From Haloarcula amylovorans (lineage in GTDB: Archaea; Halobacteriota; Halobacteria; Halobacteriales; Haloarculaceae): 64,000 bases of DNA. Location: positions 1-64,000 of the forward strand of contig NZ_SRIF01000013.1 in NCBI RefSeq assembly GCF_004681185.1. Direction: 5' to 3'. The first letter of the stretch is position 1. Every line of letters begins with the position of its first letter. The notes below the pieces were generated by a model that saw only the letters and a program-made list of their open reading frames with translations, was not told where the DNA came from and did no database searches. Position numbers and translations under genes: made by a program. This document shows positions 49,569 through 57,732 of the stretch, piece by piece.

Positions 49569-49736
49569 ATGGACCTACCCGACGCTACCCCTGGTTCGGA
49601 CCTCCATTTCGACACCGACAGCCACCGCTCGGCCCACGACGGCGACAGGTACTGTCGCCACTGTCAGGAGATTGCGCTCGTATTCGACCCCCACGCTAAC
49701 CGGGCGCGCTGTCGCGCCTGCGGTGAACTGGCCTGA
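49569..49736 (+). CDS. Zinc-ribbon microprotein 1 (55 residues)
   Basis: The frame reads MDLPDATPGSDLHFDTD, then SHRSAHDGDRYCRHCQE, then a linker and NRARCRACGELA. Two CxxC pairs (YCRHC and RCRAC) 16 residues apart make a small zinc ribbon. Haloarchaea encode many zinc-finger proteins of under 70 residues, some needed for biofilm formation and swarming in Haloferax. It is followed after 5 nt by a second microprotein of the same class. Too short for most gene finders. Confidence 0.65.
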   Translation: MDLPDATPGSDLHFDTDSHRSAHDGDRYCRHCQEIALVFDPHANRARCRACGELA

Positions 49737-49741
49737 GAACG

Positions 49742-49876
49742 ATGCGCCTCCGACAGCGACTACGCGGGAGTATTCGACGCGAGCCGACCTACGAGTGTGC
49801 GTTCTGTCGCTTGACGTTCGACGACGAGCGAGACCACTGCCCAGCCTGCGGCTGGACGGTCAGAGAATGTAGCTGA
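49742..49876 (+). CDS. Zinc-ribbon microprotein 2 (44 residues)
   Basis: The frame reads MRLRQRLRGSIRREPTYE, then CAFCRLTFDDERDHCPACGW and TVRECS. Two CxxC knuckles lie 11 residues apart. The basic N-terminus (six Arg in the first 13 residues) contrasts with the acidic proteome and suggests contact with nucleic acid or membrane. It is probably cotranscribed with the first microprotein. Its stop lies 1 nt from that of the convergent winged-helix gene. Confidence 0.65.
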   Translation: MRLRQRLRGSIRREPTYECAFCRLTFDDERDHCPACGWTVRECS

Positions 49877-49877
49877 G

Positions 49878-50144
49878 TCAGTCCGAGACGGCCGCATCGG
49901 CCTGTTCTGCGGGCTGTTCGGTTATCTCGTAGAGGTTCTGTCGGGCGTCGGCGAAGTAGACGTCTTCTTCGATGACACCGACTTCGTCGAGGCGTTCGAG
50001 GGCGTAGCGGACCGTGCGTGCAGAAAGCATCGACTCCTCGACGATGCCCTTCTGGGTCAGCGGCCCGTCGTATTCCAGCACCTTGTAGACGAGCTTCGCG
50101 CTCGGTGGAAGGTCTGCGATGGCCTCCCCATCGGATTCCGTCAT
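49878..50144 (-). CDS. Winged-helix DNA-binding protein
   Basis: The 88-residue protein is a stand-alone winged helix: LPPSAKLVYKVLEYDGPLTQ, KGIVEESMLSARTVRYALER, LDEVGVIEEDVYFADARQNL. It resembles TrmB/MarR-type domains in small haloarchaeal regulators that lack an effector domain. It ends convergent with the zinc microproteins and starts divergent from the EMC6-like gene. TGCATAAAG upstream may be its TATA box region. Target unknown. Confidence 0.8.
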   Translation of the reverse strand: MTESDGEAIADLPPSAKLVYKVLEYDGPLTQKGIVEESMLSARTVRYALERLDEVGVIEEDVYFADARQNLYEITEQPAEQADAAVSD

Positions 50145-50327
50145 TACCTGTTACGAATGTCGCCGGATGCATAAAGATTGAGGAGTCAGTTCGGCAGACG
50201 GGCGAACACGGGGAAACGTAAGAGTCGTCTGTCGGTTAGCGACGCTTCACCGACGTCCGGACTGTGGCGGGCCGACCGGGGTACTGGAACCGCGCCCCTT
50301 TTGGTGGAGGGTAGTTCAGTACTGCGT

Positions 50328-50624
50328 ATGGCAACGGAAACGGCGGACGGCATGAGTTCCCACATGCGGGGACTCACTGTCACGACGATAACGGCGGTCG
50401 CGGGCATCGCGGCGGCGTTGGTTTCGGACGCCGTGGCGACGGCCCCCGGTGACATCACCGGCATCGTCGTCGTCGCAGTCGCCGTCCTCGCACAGTTCCC
50501 GATACTTCGGGTCATCGGCATCGGTCCGGACGACCTCTCGACGAAGGACGTCCTCTACGTTGCGTTCATGACTTTCGCGCTCTGGTTCGTCTCGTGGGGC
50601 ATCCTGCTGACCGCGGGGGTGTAA
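50328..50624 (+). CDS. EMC6-like membrane protein
   Basis: The 98-residue protein has three hydrophobic helices (GLTVTTITAVAGIAAALVSD, ITGIVVVAVAVLAQFPILRV, VLYVAFMTFALWFVSWGILL). Size, topology and position just before the RLI/ABCE1 gene match archaeal EMC6-like proteins, relatives of a subunit of the eukaryotic ER membrane complex that inserts membrane proteins. Only 3 nt separate it from the next gene, so the pair is cotranscribed, linking it to ribosome recycling. The family call relies partly on context. Confidence 0.65.
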   Translation: MATETADGMSSHMRGLTVTTITAVAGIAAALVSDAVATAPGDITGIVVVAVAVLAQFPILRVIGIGPDDLSTKDVLYVAFMTFALWFVSWGILLTAGV

Positions 50625-50627
50625 TCG

Positions 50628-52466
50628 ATGGCGGAGGACAGCATCGCGGTCGTCGACCTAGACCGGTGTCAGCCCGACCGCTGTAACTACGAGTGTATGA
50701 ACTACTGCCCGCCCAACCGGAGCGGGAAAGAGTGCATCGTCAAGCGCGGCGACGAATACGAAGAAGACGAGGAGTTCGAGGGAAAACCCGACCAGGTACG
50801 CATCTCCGAGGAGATCTGTCTGGGCGAATCCTGCGGTATCTGCGTCAACAAGTGTCCGTTCGACGCGATCGAGATTATCAACCTCCCGCAGGAACTGAAC
50901 GACGACCCCGTTCACCGCTACGGCGAGAACTCCTTCGCGCTGTACGGCCTGCCGACGCCCCAGGAGGGACAAGTGACGGGTATCCTCGGGCCGAACGGCA
51001 TCGGGAAGACGACGGCCGTTCGCATCCTCGCCGACGAGATGTCGCCGAACCTCGGTCGCTATGGCGAGCCGGTCGGGTGGGACGACGTACTCGACGAATA
51101 CCGCGGGACCGCACTACAGGACTACCTCGAACAGCTGCGTGACGGGGACGTCTCTGTCGCGCGTAAACCGCAGTACGTCGACCGCATCCCCGACCAGTTC
51201 GACGGGAAAGCGCGGGAGCTGCTCGAACAGACCGACGAACGCGGCGAGCTGGACTACCTCATCGACCGCACCGACATCGGTCCGGTCGTCGACAGCAACT
51301 TAGACGACCTCTCCGGCGGCGAACTCCAGCGTGTGGCGCTGGTGGCAACGCTGGCCCGCGACGCCGACTTCTACTTCCTTGACGAGATTACGCCGTATCT
51401 GGACATCGGTCAGCGGATGACCGCCGCGCGCCTGATTCGGGAACTCGCCGAGGACGGCGACCGCTCGATGCTCGTCGTCGAACACGACCTCGCGATCCTC
51501 GACTTGCTGGCGGACAACATCAACGTCGCCTACGGGTCGCCCGGCGCGTTCGGTATCATCACGTCGCCGAAATCCACGAAGAACGGCATCAACGAGTACC
51601 TCTCGGGGTATCTGGAGAACGAGAACATGCGCATCCGGCAGACGGAGATCGAGTTCGAGGAGCACGCGCCCCGAACGGCCTCCACCGGTGACGTTGTCAT
51701 CGAATACCCCGACCTCACCAAGCGCTACGGCGACGGGGAGTTCTCCCTCGACGTGGACGCGGGCACCATCCGCGAGAGCGAGGTCCTCGGTGTGGTCGGT
51801 CCGAACGGTATCGGGAAGTCCACGTTCGCGAAGATGCTCGCCGGCCGACTCGAACCCAGCGAGGGAAGCGTCGAGTCGGATCTCGACATCGCCTACAAGC
51901 CACAGTACATCGAGATCGACCAGCCGATGCGGGTCGACGCGTTCCTCTCCTCGATTACGGACGACTTCGGGACCTCCTACTGGAACACCGAAATCGCCCA
52001 GCCGCTCCAGCTCGACGCCGTGATGGAACAGCAACTGACGGACCTCTCGGGCGGCGAGCGACAGCGGGTCGCCATCGCGGCCTGTCTCTCGAAGGACGCC
52101 GACCTCTACCTCCTCGACGAACCGTCGGCCCACCTCGACGTCGAACAGCGGGTGCTCGCCACCTCGGCCATCCGCCGCTACGCCGAGAACCACGACGCGA
52201 CAGCGATGGTCATCGATCACGACATCTACATGATCGACCTGCTCGCGGACCGACTGCTCGTCTTCGAGGGCGAACCCGCGAAACACGGTTACGCGACCCC
52301 GCCACAAGGCATGCGTGAGGGGATGAACGAGTTCCTCTCGAACCTCGACATCACGTTCCGCCGCGACGAGCGGACCTCTCGCCCGCGCATCAATAAGCCG
52401 GGGTCCCAACTTGACCGTGAACAGAAGAACTCCGGCGAATACTACTACTCGCCCGACGAGAGCTGA
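50628..52466 (+). CDS. Ribosome recycling ATPase RLI (ABCE1)
   Basis: The 612-residue protein has an N-terminal double 4Fe-4S region (DRCQPDRCNYECMNYCPPNR, LGESCGICVNKCPFDAIEII), followed by two ABC domains. Walker A motifs are GPNGIGKTTAVRILAD near residue 120 and GPNGIGKSTFAKMLAG near 390; signatures are LSGGELQRVALVATLA and LSGGERQRVAIAACLS; Walker B motifs are DADFYFLDEITPYLD and ADLYLLDEPSAHLD. ABCE1 splits 70S ribosomes after termination. All motifs are intact and length is standard. Confidence 0.97.
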   Translation: MAEDSIAVVDLDRCQPDRCNYECMNYCPPNRSGKECIVKRGDEYEEDEEFEGKPDQVRISEEICLGESCGICVNKCPFDAIEIINLPQELNDDPVHRYGENSFALYGLPTPQEGQVTGILGPNGIGKTTAVRILADEMSPNLGRYGEPVGWDDVLDEYRGTALQDYLEQLRDGDVSVARKPQYVDRIPDQFDGKARELLEQTDERGELDYLIDRTDIGPVVDSNLDDLSGGELQRVALVATLARDADFYFLDEITPYLDIGQRMTAARLIRELAEDGDRSMLVVEHDLAILDLLADNINVAYGSPGAFGIITSPKSTKNGINEYLSGYLENENMRIRQTEIEFEEHAPRTASTGDVVIEYPDLTKRYGDGEFSLDVDAGTIRESEVLGVVGPNGIGKSTFAKMLAGRLEPSEGSVESDLDIAYKPQYIEIDQPMRVDAFLSSITDDFGTSYWNTEIAQPLQLDAVMEQQLTDLSGGERQRVAIAACLSKDADLYLLDEPSAHLDVEQRVLATSAIRRYAENHDATAMVIDHDIYMIDLLADRLLVFEGEPAKHGYATPPQGMREGMNEFLSNLDITFRRDERTSRPRINKPGSQLDREQKNSGEYYYSPDES

Positions 52467-52479
52467 CGTTCCCGTCGGA

Positions 52480-52492
52480 GGCGGCTTTTTCG
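52480..52492 (+). terminator. T-rich terminator after the RLI gene
   Basis: GGCGGCTTTTTCGG lies about 15 nt after the stop codon; a G/C-rich lead followed by five T residues. Confidence 0.45.
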
Positions 52493-52665
52493 GGACGACG
52501 GTCACAGAGGCAGCTCTGTCGCCTGAATACACCGGTTGACAGAGTGCGTACCAGTTAAATCCAAGTACGTACCATATAGATTCAGAATAGATATATTTAC
52601 ATATCATTCTATATATTCCCGAGTGTGCAAAATCATTAAGTTTATTCGCAGTCATATCCGAGACT

Positions 52666-53070
52666 ATGACAAGTTCTGGTCCCACGAAGCCGATTCCGGA
52701 TGGGGCGAGGCAACTGACGGCCCACCTCCGGAACAGCATCGGCGACCGACTCCGAAGTGTCATCTGGTATGACAGGGGGGACCACGATGTGCTTTATGCT
52801 CGGCAAGACGTGGCGGCGGCATATACCGAGGAAGAGGTCAAGGCCGTCGTGGACGAACTCTCGATGGAGTCGTGCACGCGACCGATCAAGGAAGAGTTGT
52901 ACACGCACGGGGGCCTCAGGTGTACCGTGGAGTGCTACGAGGACGGCATCGAGATGCACTTTTGCATCGCCGACGGTGAGGGGGTCGCCGTCGGGATCGA
53001 ACCCGTCGCGTTCGTCGAGGAGGGGACGTTCATCGGCAACTGCCTCGAAGCGGCGGAACTCGTCGAGTGA
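52666..53070 (+). CDS. Conserved haloarchaeal protein of unknown function
   Basis: The 134-residue acidic protein contains QLTAHLRNSIGDRLRSVIWY, DRGDHDVLYARQDVAAAYTE and GGLRCTVECYEDGIEMHFCI; it looks like one compact alpha/beta domain of a haloarchaeal family I cannot assign a role. It has no signal or membrane segment. The upstream 200-bp spacer is AT-rich, with TATATTTACATATC and AATCATTAAGTTTATTCG strings; the latter is about 28-35 nt before the ATG and suits a leaderless promoter. Confidence 0.65.
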   Translation: MTSSGPTKPIPDGARQLTAHLRNSIGDRLRSVIWYDRGDHDVLYARQDVAAAYTEEEVKAVVDELSMESCTRPIKEELYTHGGLRCTVECYEDGIEMHFCIADGEGVAVGIEPVAFVEEGTFIGNCLEAAELVE

Positions 53071-53152
53071 ACGGAGGTCGCCGCTTCAGTAGATAGCAGT
53101 CGCTGCCGAGCGCTGCCTACCTCTCGAAAAGGGGACACGCTCCCGGAACCGA

Positions 53153-53368
53153 TTACGCGGCGGGGTCGCTGGTGTCGCCGGTTTCGGACCCGGCGACGGC
53201 GTCGTCGAGTCCGTCGGCGACCTCCTCGGGGTCGAACTCCTCGTCGGGGCGGAGCTCCCGGTCGGGGGAGTCGCCGTCCTGTCGTTCAGTGACCGATTCG
53301 TCGCCGGTGACCGAGACGAAGATGTCACCCAGTTCCGCAGCTCGGTCGCCTGACTGACTTTTGCTCAT
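53153..53368 (-). CDS. Small acidic hypothetical protein
   Basis: The 71-residue protein (MSKSQSGDRAAELGDIFVSV, TGDESVTERQDGDSPDRELR) has nearly 30 percent Asp and Glu and no motif I recognise; most of it is probably disordered. A short conserved-looking start (AELGDIFVSVTGDESVTE) could be a docking segment. Its promoter region holds an unusual set of inverted repeats (53380-53425), which argues that it is a real, regulated gene. Confidence 0.5.
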   Translation of the reverse strand: MSKSQSGDRAAELGDIFVSVTGDESVTERQDGDSPDRELRPDEEFDPEEVADGLDDAVAGSETGDTSDPAA

Positions 53369-53379
53369 TCGCAGTCGTT

Positions 53380-53425
53380 GCTAACAGGTAGAGGGGGTTA
53401 GCTCCATCACCTAACTCGTTAGGTG
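53380..53425. promoter_or_regulatory. Nested inverted repeats of a CTAAC/GTTAG half-site
   Basis: Four half-sites lie in 46 bp: GCTAAC (53380-53385), GTTAGC (53397-53402), CCTAAC (53410-53415) and GTTAGG (53418-53423). The last pair extends to a perfect 18-bp palindrome, CACCTAAC-TC-GTTAGGTG (53408-53425). The array lies 12-57 bp upstream of the small acidic protein gene, where it would overlap its promoter. Confidence 0.6.
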
Positions 53426-53451
53426 GGTTGCAGTCGGGCGATTTCGGCCGT

Positions 53452-53973
53452 TCAGAGGACGTTTCGCTGGCAGGAGCCACACAGCGACGGTTCTTTGACG
53501 TCCACTTGTCGAACCGTCGGCGAGAAGTTCATCACGCAGCGCTTGTTGTCACAGTGTTCTAATCCGAGCGTGTGGCCGATCTCGTGGACGACCTCCTTCC
53601 GGACACGGGCGGCGAAGATGTCGCTGGCCGACTGATTCGAGAACCCGCCGTCAGAGGAGGTCTGAAGGCGATACGTCGAGATGACACTTCCCGAGCCGCC
53701 GAGGTAGGCGAGGCCGAACACGTAGTTGCGGCGACGGTAAAAGAGGTCTTTCGGGGTGATGGCGATGTTCTTCTCGCCCGCGCCGATGCGACGTGCGAGG
53801 TCGATGAACTCCTCGGCGCGGTACTGGTCGCGGTCGCCATCGTACGCACCGGCGGGGATCGACTGCGGTTCGTGCATGGAGACGTCGCAGTCGTAGGTGG
53901 TGCGAAGGCCCTCCGATGCCTCGCGTTTCACCTGGGCAGAGACGTCGCCCACCGGGACGATGTCGACATGCAT
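53452..53973 (-). CDS. amzA: Archaemetzincin, zinc metalloprotease
   Basis: The 173-residue protein starts MHVDIVPVGDVSAQVKREAS and carries the archaemetzincin motif KEVVHEIGHTLGLEHCDNKR near residue 122: three zinc His (HExxHxxGxxH) followed by Cys, then CVMNFSP and the second-site cysteines LCGSCQRNVL near the C-terminus. A second, structural zinc is bound by the four Cys. Its substrate is unknown. The ATG chosen is 15 nt from the divergent UPF0146 start; a longer upstream frame is an antisense artefact. Confidence 0.93.
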   Translation of the reverse strand: MHVDIVPVGDVSAQVKREASEGLRTTYDCDVSMHEPQSIPAGAYDGDRDQYRAEEFIDLARRIGAGEKNIAITPKDLFYRRRNYVFGLAYLGGSGSVISTYRLQTSSDGGFSNQSASDIFAARVRKEVVHEIGHTLGLEHCDNKRCVMNFSPTVRQVDVKEPSLCGSCQRNVL

Positions 53974-53988
53974 GAGAATGCATATGAG

Positions 53989-54417
53989 ATGGTGGCGCTT
54001 AAACATCCCGACGTGAGCGACGCAGAACGGACCCTCGTCGGCCGATTGGCGACCACCGATAGCGTGGTAGAGGTTGGCATCGGCAACCACCCCGACGTAG
54101 CCGCGGCCCTCGCCGAACGGGGTGTCGACGTGACGGCGACAGATATCACAGCACGCTCGGTTCCCGACGGCGTGGCCTTCGTCGTCGACGACGTAACCGA
54201 CCCCGAGTTGGCGGTCTACGAGGGAACCGACATCGTCTTCGCGCGGAACCTTCCGCCGGAGCTCCATCGGCCGACGCGAGCGGTCGCCCGACGCGTCGGC
54301 GCTGACTGCTGGTTTACGACGCTCGGCGGCGACCAGCCAACAGTGCCCGTCACGCGCGAGCAACTCGATGGACGAGTGACGCTGTTTCGGGCCACGGACG
54401 GTTCGGGCGGCCGGTAA
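53989..54417 (+). CDS. UPF0146 family protein
   Basis: The 142-residue protein has a partial Rossmann-like fold: SVVEVGIGNHPDVAAALAER, GVDVTATDITARSVPDGVAF, IVFARNLPPELHRPTRAVAR. UPF0146 proteins resemble truncated methyltransferases and have no known activity. Start is uncertain: this ATG (MVALKHPDVSD) or a GTG eight codons later (MSDAERTL). It is divergent from the archaemetzincin gene; the two starts are so close that their promoters must overlap. Confidence 0.8.
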   Translation: MVALKHPDVSDAERTLVGRLATTDSVVEVGIGNHPDVAAALAERGVDVTATDITARSVPDGVAFVVDDVTDPELAVYEGTDIVFARNLPPELHRPTRAVARRVGADCWFTTLGGDQPTVPVTREQLDGRVTLFRATDGSGGR

Positions 54418-54467
54418 CGCGTAGCTGACATAGTAAGGCGCTTCAACGACGACGACGACGGGCGAGT

Positions 54468-55334
54468 ATGCAAGTCGACGCGGTCGTCTTAGACATCGAC
54501 GGCGTCCTCGTGGACGTCGCCGACTCCTACCGGCGGGCCGTCATCGAATCCGTCGAGCGAGTGTACGGAGACTCCATCGAACGGGCCGACATCCAGCGGT
54601 TCAAGGACGCCGGCGGGTTCAACAACGACTGGGAACTGACCGACGCAGCGGCGCTGTACGTCCTCGCCGACCGCGAGGGGAGCGTCGGCGACGTGACGAG
54701 TTTCACCGACGCCATCGCCGAGCGCGGCGGCGGCCGCTCGGCAGCCGAAGCTGTCGTTCGGGACCGACTGAACGAGGTGACTGCCGAGCGAGTGTTCGAT
54801 GCGTGGGACCCGGAACAACTCCGTGACGTGTTCCAGACGCTGTATCTCGGGAGCGACCTGTACCGAGACCTCGAAGGCGGCGACCCGGTGTTCGACGCGC
54901 CCGGCTACATCAACGACGAACCGATACTGGTCGACGCCGAGACGCTGGCGGCGTTGCAGGACCGCTACGCCGTCGGCGTCGTCACCGGCCGACCCGCCGC
55001 GGAAGCCGACATCGCCATGGACCGCGTCGGCTTGGACCTGCCTGATGCGCACCGCTTTACGATGGACGACTGGGAGGAGGGGAAGCCTCACCCCGCCGCC
55101 CTCGTGACGTTGGCCGAGCGCTTCGACGCCGAGCGCGTGGCCTTCGCGGGTGATACGCTCGACGACGTGAAGACGGCGGTCAACGCCGACGCCGCGGACG
55201 ACGAGCGAGTGTACTACGGTGTCGGCGTCCTGACCGGCGGGCTGACTGGCGAGGACGGCCGCCGAAAGTACGCCGCTGCGGGCGCAAGCGCGGTAGTCGA
55301 GACGGTCAACGACCTCACTGACCTGCTTGAGTAG
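54468..55334 (+). CDS. HAD-superfamily hydrolase, archaeal subfamily (TIGR01548-like)
   Basis: The 288-residue protein has HAD motif I VVLDIDGVLVDVADSYRRAV (Asp nucleophile near residue 7), a helical cap (KDAGGFNNDWELTDAAALYV), motif II VGVVTGRPAAEAD and motifs III-IV around EEGKPHPAALVTLAERF and VAFAGDTLDDVKTAVNA. It would dephosphorylate a small molecule. The FKxAGGFNNDWELT block is typical of a subfamily found in haloarchaea and cyanobacteria with unknown substrate. It stands between UPF0146 and a membrane protein gene. Confidence 0.85.
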   Translation: MQVDAVVLDIDGVLVDVADSYRRAVIESVERVYGDSIERADIQRFKDAGGFNNDWELTDAAALYVLADREGSVGDVTSFTDAIAERGGGRSAAEAVVRDRLNEVTAERVFDAWDPEQLRDVFQTLYLGSDLYRDLEGGDPVFDAPGYINDEPILVDAETLAALQDRYAVGVVTGRPAAEADIAMDRVGLDLPDAHRFTMDDWEEGKPHPAALVTLAERFDAERVAFAGDTLDDVKTAVNADAADDERVYYGVGVLTGGLTGEDGRRKYAAAGASAVVETVNDLTDLLE

Positions 55335-55384
55335 CTCGCTCGACGGATAGACGACACGAGAACGGCAGGGATTTCCCGGCCGAA

Positions 55385-55789
55385 GTGAAACTCGGCGATA
55401 TGGGACGGAAGGCGATGGTCGCGTGGGCGCTGTTGGTGAGCATCTGGGCCGGTCTCGTGGGCGGGGCGGCGGTGTTCGAGCCGTCTATCGACTACGTCCC
55501 TCTGTACGCCATCGCCTTCACCGTCGTCGCGTTCCCGGCCGCGTACTGGGCGATCGCATCGAACCGAGCGATATTCGACTCGGCTCACCGCCCGGGCCGC
55601 ATGGCCATCTTCATCCTCGTCATCTTCCTCGTCACAGTGGTCCTGGCCACACCGTTCGCGTTCTTCCTGGGGCACACCGGGCCACTCGGCATCGTCGTCC
55701 AGTTGCTCGCCTACGTCGTCGGCCTCGCAACGGCGCTGTACGTCGCCTACGGCGGCGGCTTCGACCTCGCCTGGGAGCGATACACGTAG
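55385..55789 (+). CDS. Conserved four-helix membrane protein
   Basis: The 134-residue protein has hydrophobic segments MVAWALLVSIWAGLVGGAAV, VPLYAIAFTVVAFPAAYWAI, MAIFILVIFLVTVVLATPFA and IVVQLLAYVVGLATALYVAY. I recognise no family. The start is GTG (MKLGDMGRK) or an ATG five codons later (MGRKAMVAW). It ends 54 nt before the F420 reductase gene, in the same direction. Confidence 0.65.
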   Translation: MKLGDMGRKAMVAWALLVSIWAGLVGGAAVFEPSIDYVPLYAIAFTVVAFPAAYWAIASNRAIFDSAHRPGRMAIFILVIFLVTVVLATPFAFFLGHTGPLGIVVQLLAYVVGLATALYVAYGGGFDLAWERYT

Positions 55790-55843
55790 GCAAGCACCAC
55801 CGGTCGCACAACGCTTATTCACCGGTCGGTCTACCCGATAGAC

Positions 55844-56509
55844 ATGGACATCGCGCTACTCGGCGGCACCGGCGATATCGGCGAGGGACTCGCCCTGCGC
55901 TGGGCGTACGACACGAACCACGACGTAATCGTCGGGTCCCGAGACCCGGAGAAGGCCGAAAACAAGGCCGAGGAGTACGAGACCGAACTCGCCAGTCGCG
56001 GCATGGACATCACCGTCGAGGGACTGGGCAACGAGGATGCCGCCGCCCGCGCGGACGTGGTCGTCGCCGCCGTCCCCGCCTACCACCTTACCGACACCAT
56101 CGAGGCCGTCGCCGACCATCTAGACGACGCCATCCTCGTCTCGCCCGCCGTCGGCATGAAACGCGACGAGGACGGCTTCCACTACAACCGCCCCGGCGTC
56201 GGCAGCGTCACACAACTGGCCGAACAGGCCGCCCCCGAGGACACACAGGTCGTCGGCGCGTTCCACAACCTCGCGGCAGGCCGACTGGCGAACCTCGACG
56301 CGGAGATCGATTGGGACACGATCGTCGTCGGCGACGAGACGGACCCGAAAGACACCGTCTGCGAACTCGCCGACGGCATCGAGGGCCTGCGCCCGCTCGA
56401 CGGCGGGCCGCTCTCGAATGCCGCCGAAGTCGAGGGGCTGACGCCGCTGCTCATCAACGTCGCCCGCCACAACGACGGGATGCACGATCTCGGCGTCACG
56501 TTCCAGTAG
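55844..56509 (+). CDS. npdG: F420H2:NADP oxidoreductase
   Basis: The 221-residue protein matches NADPH-dependent F420 reductase: NADP-binding MDIALLGGTGDIGEGLALRW with VIVGSRDPEKAENKAEEYET, then VVVAAVPAYHLTDTIEAVAD, GSVTQLAEQAAPEDTQVVGA and FHNLAAGRLANLD. It exchanges hydride between NADP and coenzyme F420, which haloarchaea possess. Arg in VGSRDP supports NADP rather than NAD. It stands alone, with a TATA-like CTTATTCA about 30 nt before the ATG. Confidence 0.92.
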   Translation: MDIALLGGTGDIGEGLALRWAYDTNHDVIVGSRDPEKAENKAEEYETELASRGMDITVEGLGNEDAAARADVVVAAVPAYHLTDTIEAVADHLDDAILVSPAVGMKRDEDGFHYNRPGVGSVTQLAEQAAPEDTQVVGAFHNLAAGRLANLDAEIDWDTIVVGDETDPKDTVCELADGIEGLRPLDGGPLSNAAEVEGLTPLLINVARHNDGMHDLGVTFQ

Positions 56510-56600
56510 CGCTCTCGACAGGTCTGCAAGAAGCACCGCTGTGGGCCGCGTTCACACGCATGAAGGAGCACTTTTGCCGACCGAGTCCTATCGCTCGTGT

Positions 56601-57284
56601 GTGGCGTCTCCATACGAGATTCTCGGTGTCGACCCCGACGCGGACGAGGACGAAGTCTCCGACGCCTACCGGGAACTGGTCAAAGAGGTCCACCCCGACC
56701 AGGGCGGGTCCACCGAGGAGTTTCGCGCGATCCAGCGTGCCTACGAACGCATCCAGAGCGGCTACCAACCCGGCGACGAGATTCGACCGGCCGGAACGGC
56801 GACGGCCCGAACCCAGACCGCCGCTGCCGACGAGGAGCAAGAAGCCGAGCAGACGGAACCCGAGGGCGTCAAAGTCGAGTTCCTCAACTACGAGGCGATG
56901 GAATCACACGGCTGGCAGCTAACCGACGACGACCTCTTCGAGAAGGCGGCCACTGACGAACTCGGTGGCGAAGCGTACGGCTATTTCTACGTCGAAGAGA
57001 ACGAAACGTTGCTCGAAGCCGCGGAGGACGAAGGGTACGCGTGGCCCTTCGCCTGTCGCGGCGGTGCCTGTACGAACTGCGCCGTCGCTATCGTCGACGG
57101 CGAGATGCCCTCGCCCGCGAGCCACATCCTCCCGAAGGAACTCCACGACCGCGGAATTCGCCTCTCCTGTATTGCCGCGCCGACGACCGACGCGAAGATC
57201 GTCTACAACGTCAAGCATCTGCCGGCGATCCGTGACCTCCTCTTGCCCGCGAGTCGGTTCGAGCAGACCTCCTCGACGGACTGA
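56601..57284 (+). CDS. J-domain/2Fe-2S ferredoxin fusion protein
   Basis: The 227-residue protein has a J domain at residues 2-50 (ASPYEILGVDPDADEDEVSD, LVKEVHPDQGGSTEEFRAIQ, with the HPD that stimulates Hsp70), a linker, and a halophilic plant-type ferredoxin from about residue 95 (VKVEFLNYEAMESHGWQLTD, FACRGGACTNCAVAIVDGEM, LSCIAAPTTDAKIVYNV). The four cluster cysteines (CRGGACTNC and LSC) are all present. Start is GTG at MASPYEILG. The fusion suggests chaperone-linked iron-sulfur handling or electron supply to a DnaK client. Confidence 0.88.
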   Translation: MASPYEILGVDPDADEDEVSDAYRELVKEVHPDQGGSTEEFRAIQRAYERIQSGYQPGDEIRPAGTATARTQTAAADEEQEAEQTEPEGVKVEFLNYEAMESHGWQLTDDDLFEKAATDELGGEAYGYFYVEENETLLEAAEDEGYAWPFACRGGACTNCAVAIVDGEMPSPASHILPKELHDRGIRLSCIAAPTTDAKIVYNVKHLPAIRDLLLPASRFEQTSSTD

Positions 57285-57356
57285 GTCACGAGCAAACCGA
57301 TCGCCGTCGGCGAGCGTCGGCCAGCGGCGAACCCGGGCAAGAAAGAGTTAGTCGCC

Positions 57357-57623
57357 TTACGCTCCAGCCTGCGAGAGGGCGTCCTCGATGTCGTCGGCCT
57401 GTGTGACGCCGACGAAGCGCTCGACGACGCCGTCGTCGTTCTCGACGATGAGCGTCGGCAGGGAGCGTACCTGATACTCGTTTGCGACATCTTGCTCTTC
57501 GTCGACGTTGATCTTCTCGAACTGGACGTCAGTCCACTCCTCCTCTAAGTCTTCGAGGATGGGGTCTTGGGTCTTGCAGGGGCCGCACCAGTCAGCGTAG
57601 AAGTCCTTGAGCGTGACCGTCAT
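57357..57623 (-). CDS. Thioredoxin
   Basis: The 88-residue protein is a compact thioredoxin: MTVTLKDFYADWCGPCKTQD with the redox pair WCGPC at residues 12-16, VQFEKINVDEEQDVANEYQV and the cis-Pro loop RSLPTLIVENDDGVV. It reduces protein disulfides in the cytoplasm. I chose the ATG at MTVTLK because it gives the usual N-terminus. It is convergent with the J-domain/ferredoxin gene and divergent from Sec61-beta. It lacks the first strand of longer thioredoxins, as in other haloarchaeal short forms. Confidence 0.92.
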   Translation of the reverse strand: MTVTLKDFYADWCGPCKTQDPILEDLEEEWTDVQFEKINVDEEQDVANEYQVRSLPTLIVENDDGVVERFVGVTQADDIEDALSQAGA

Positions 57624-57732
57624 GGTTCTCTTCGAGATAATCTGTGGGGTCTGATAAGGGTTATCCATAGGTGCGTGACGGGCACGCGAACGAACCCGAA
57701 AAGCTTACTCCGCGCGAACGGAGAGGAAAGAT

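Noticed and set aside
53974..54363. Longer start for archaemetzincin
   Set aside because: The extra 130 residues are antisense to UPF0146 and unlike the family; the ATG at 53973 begins exactly with the family N-terminus.
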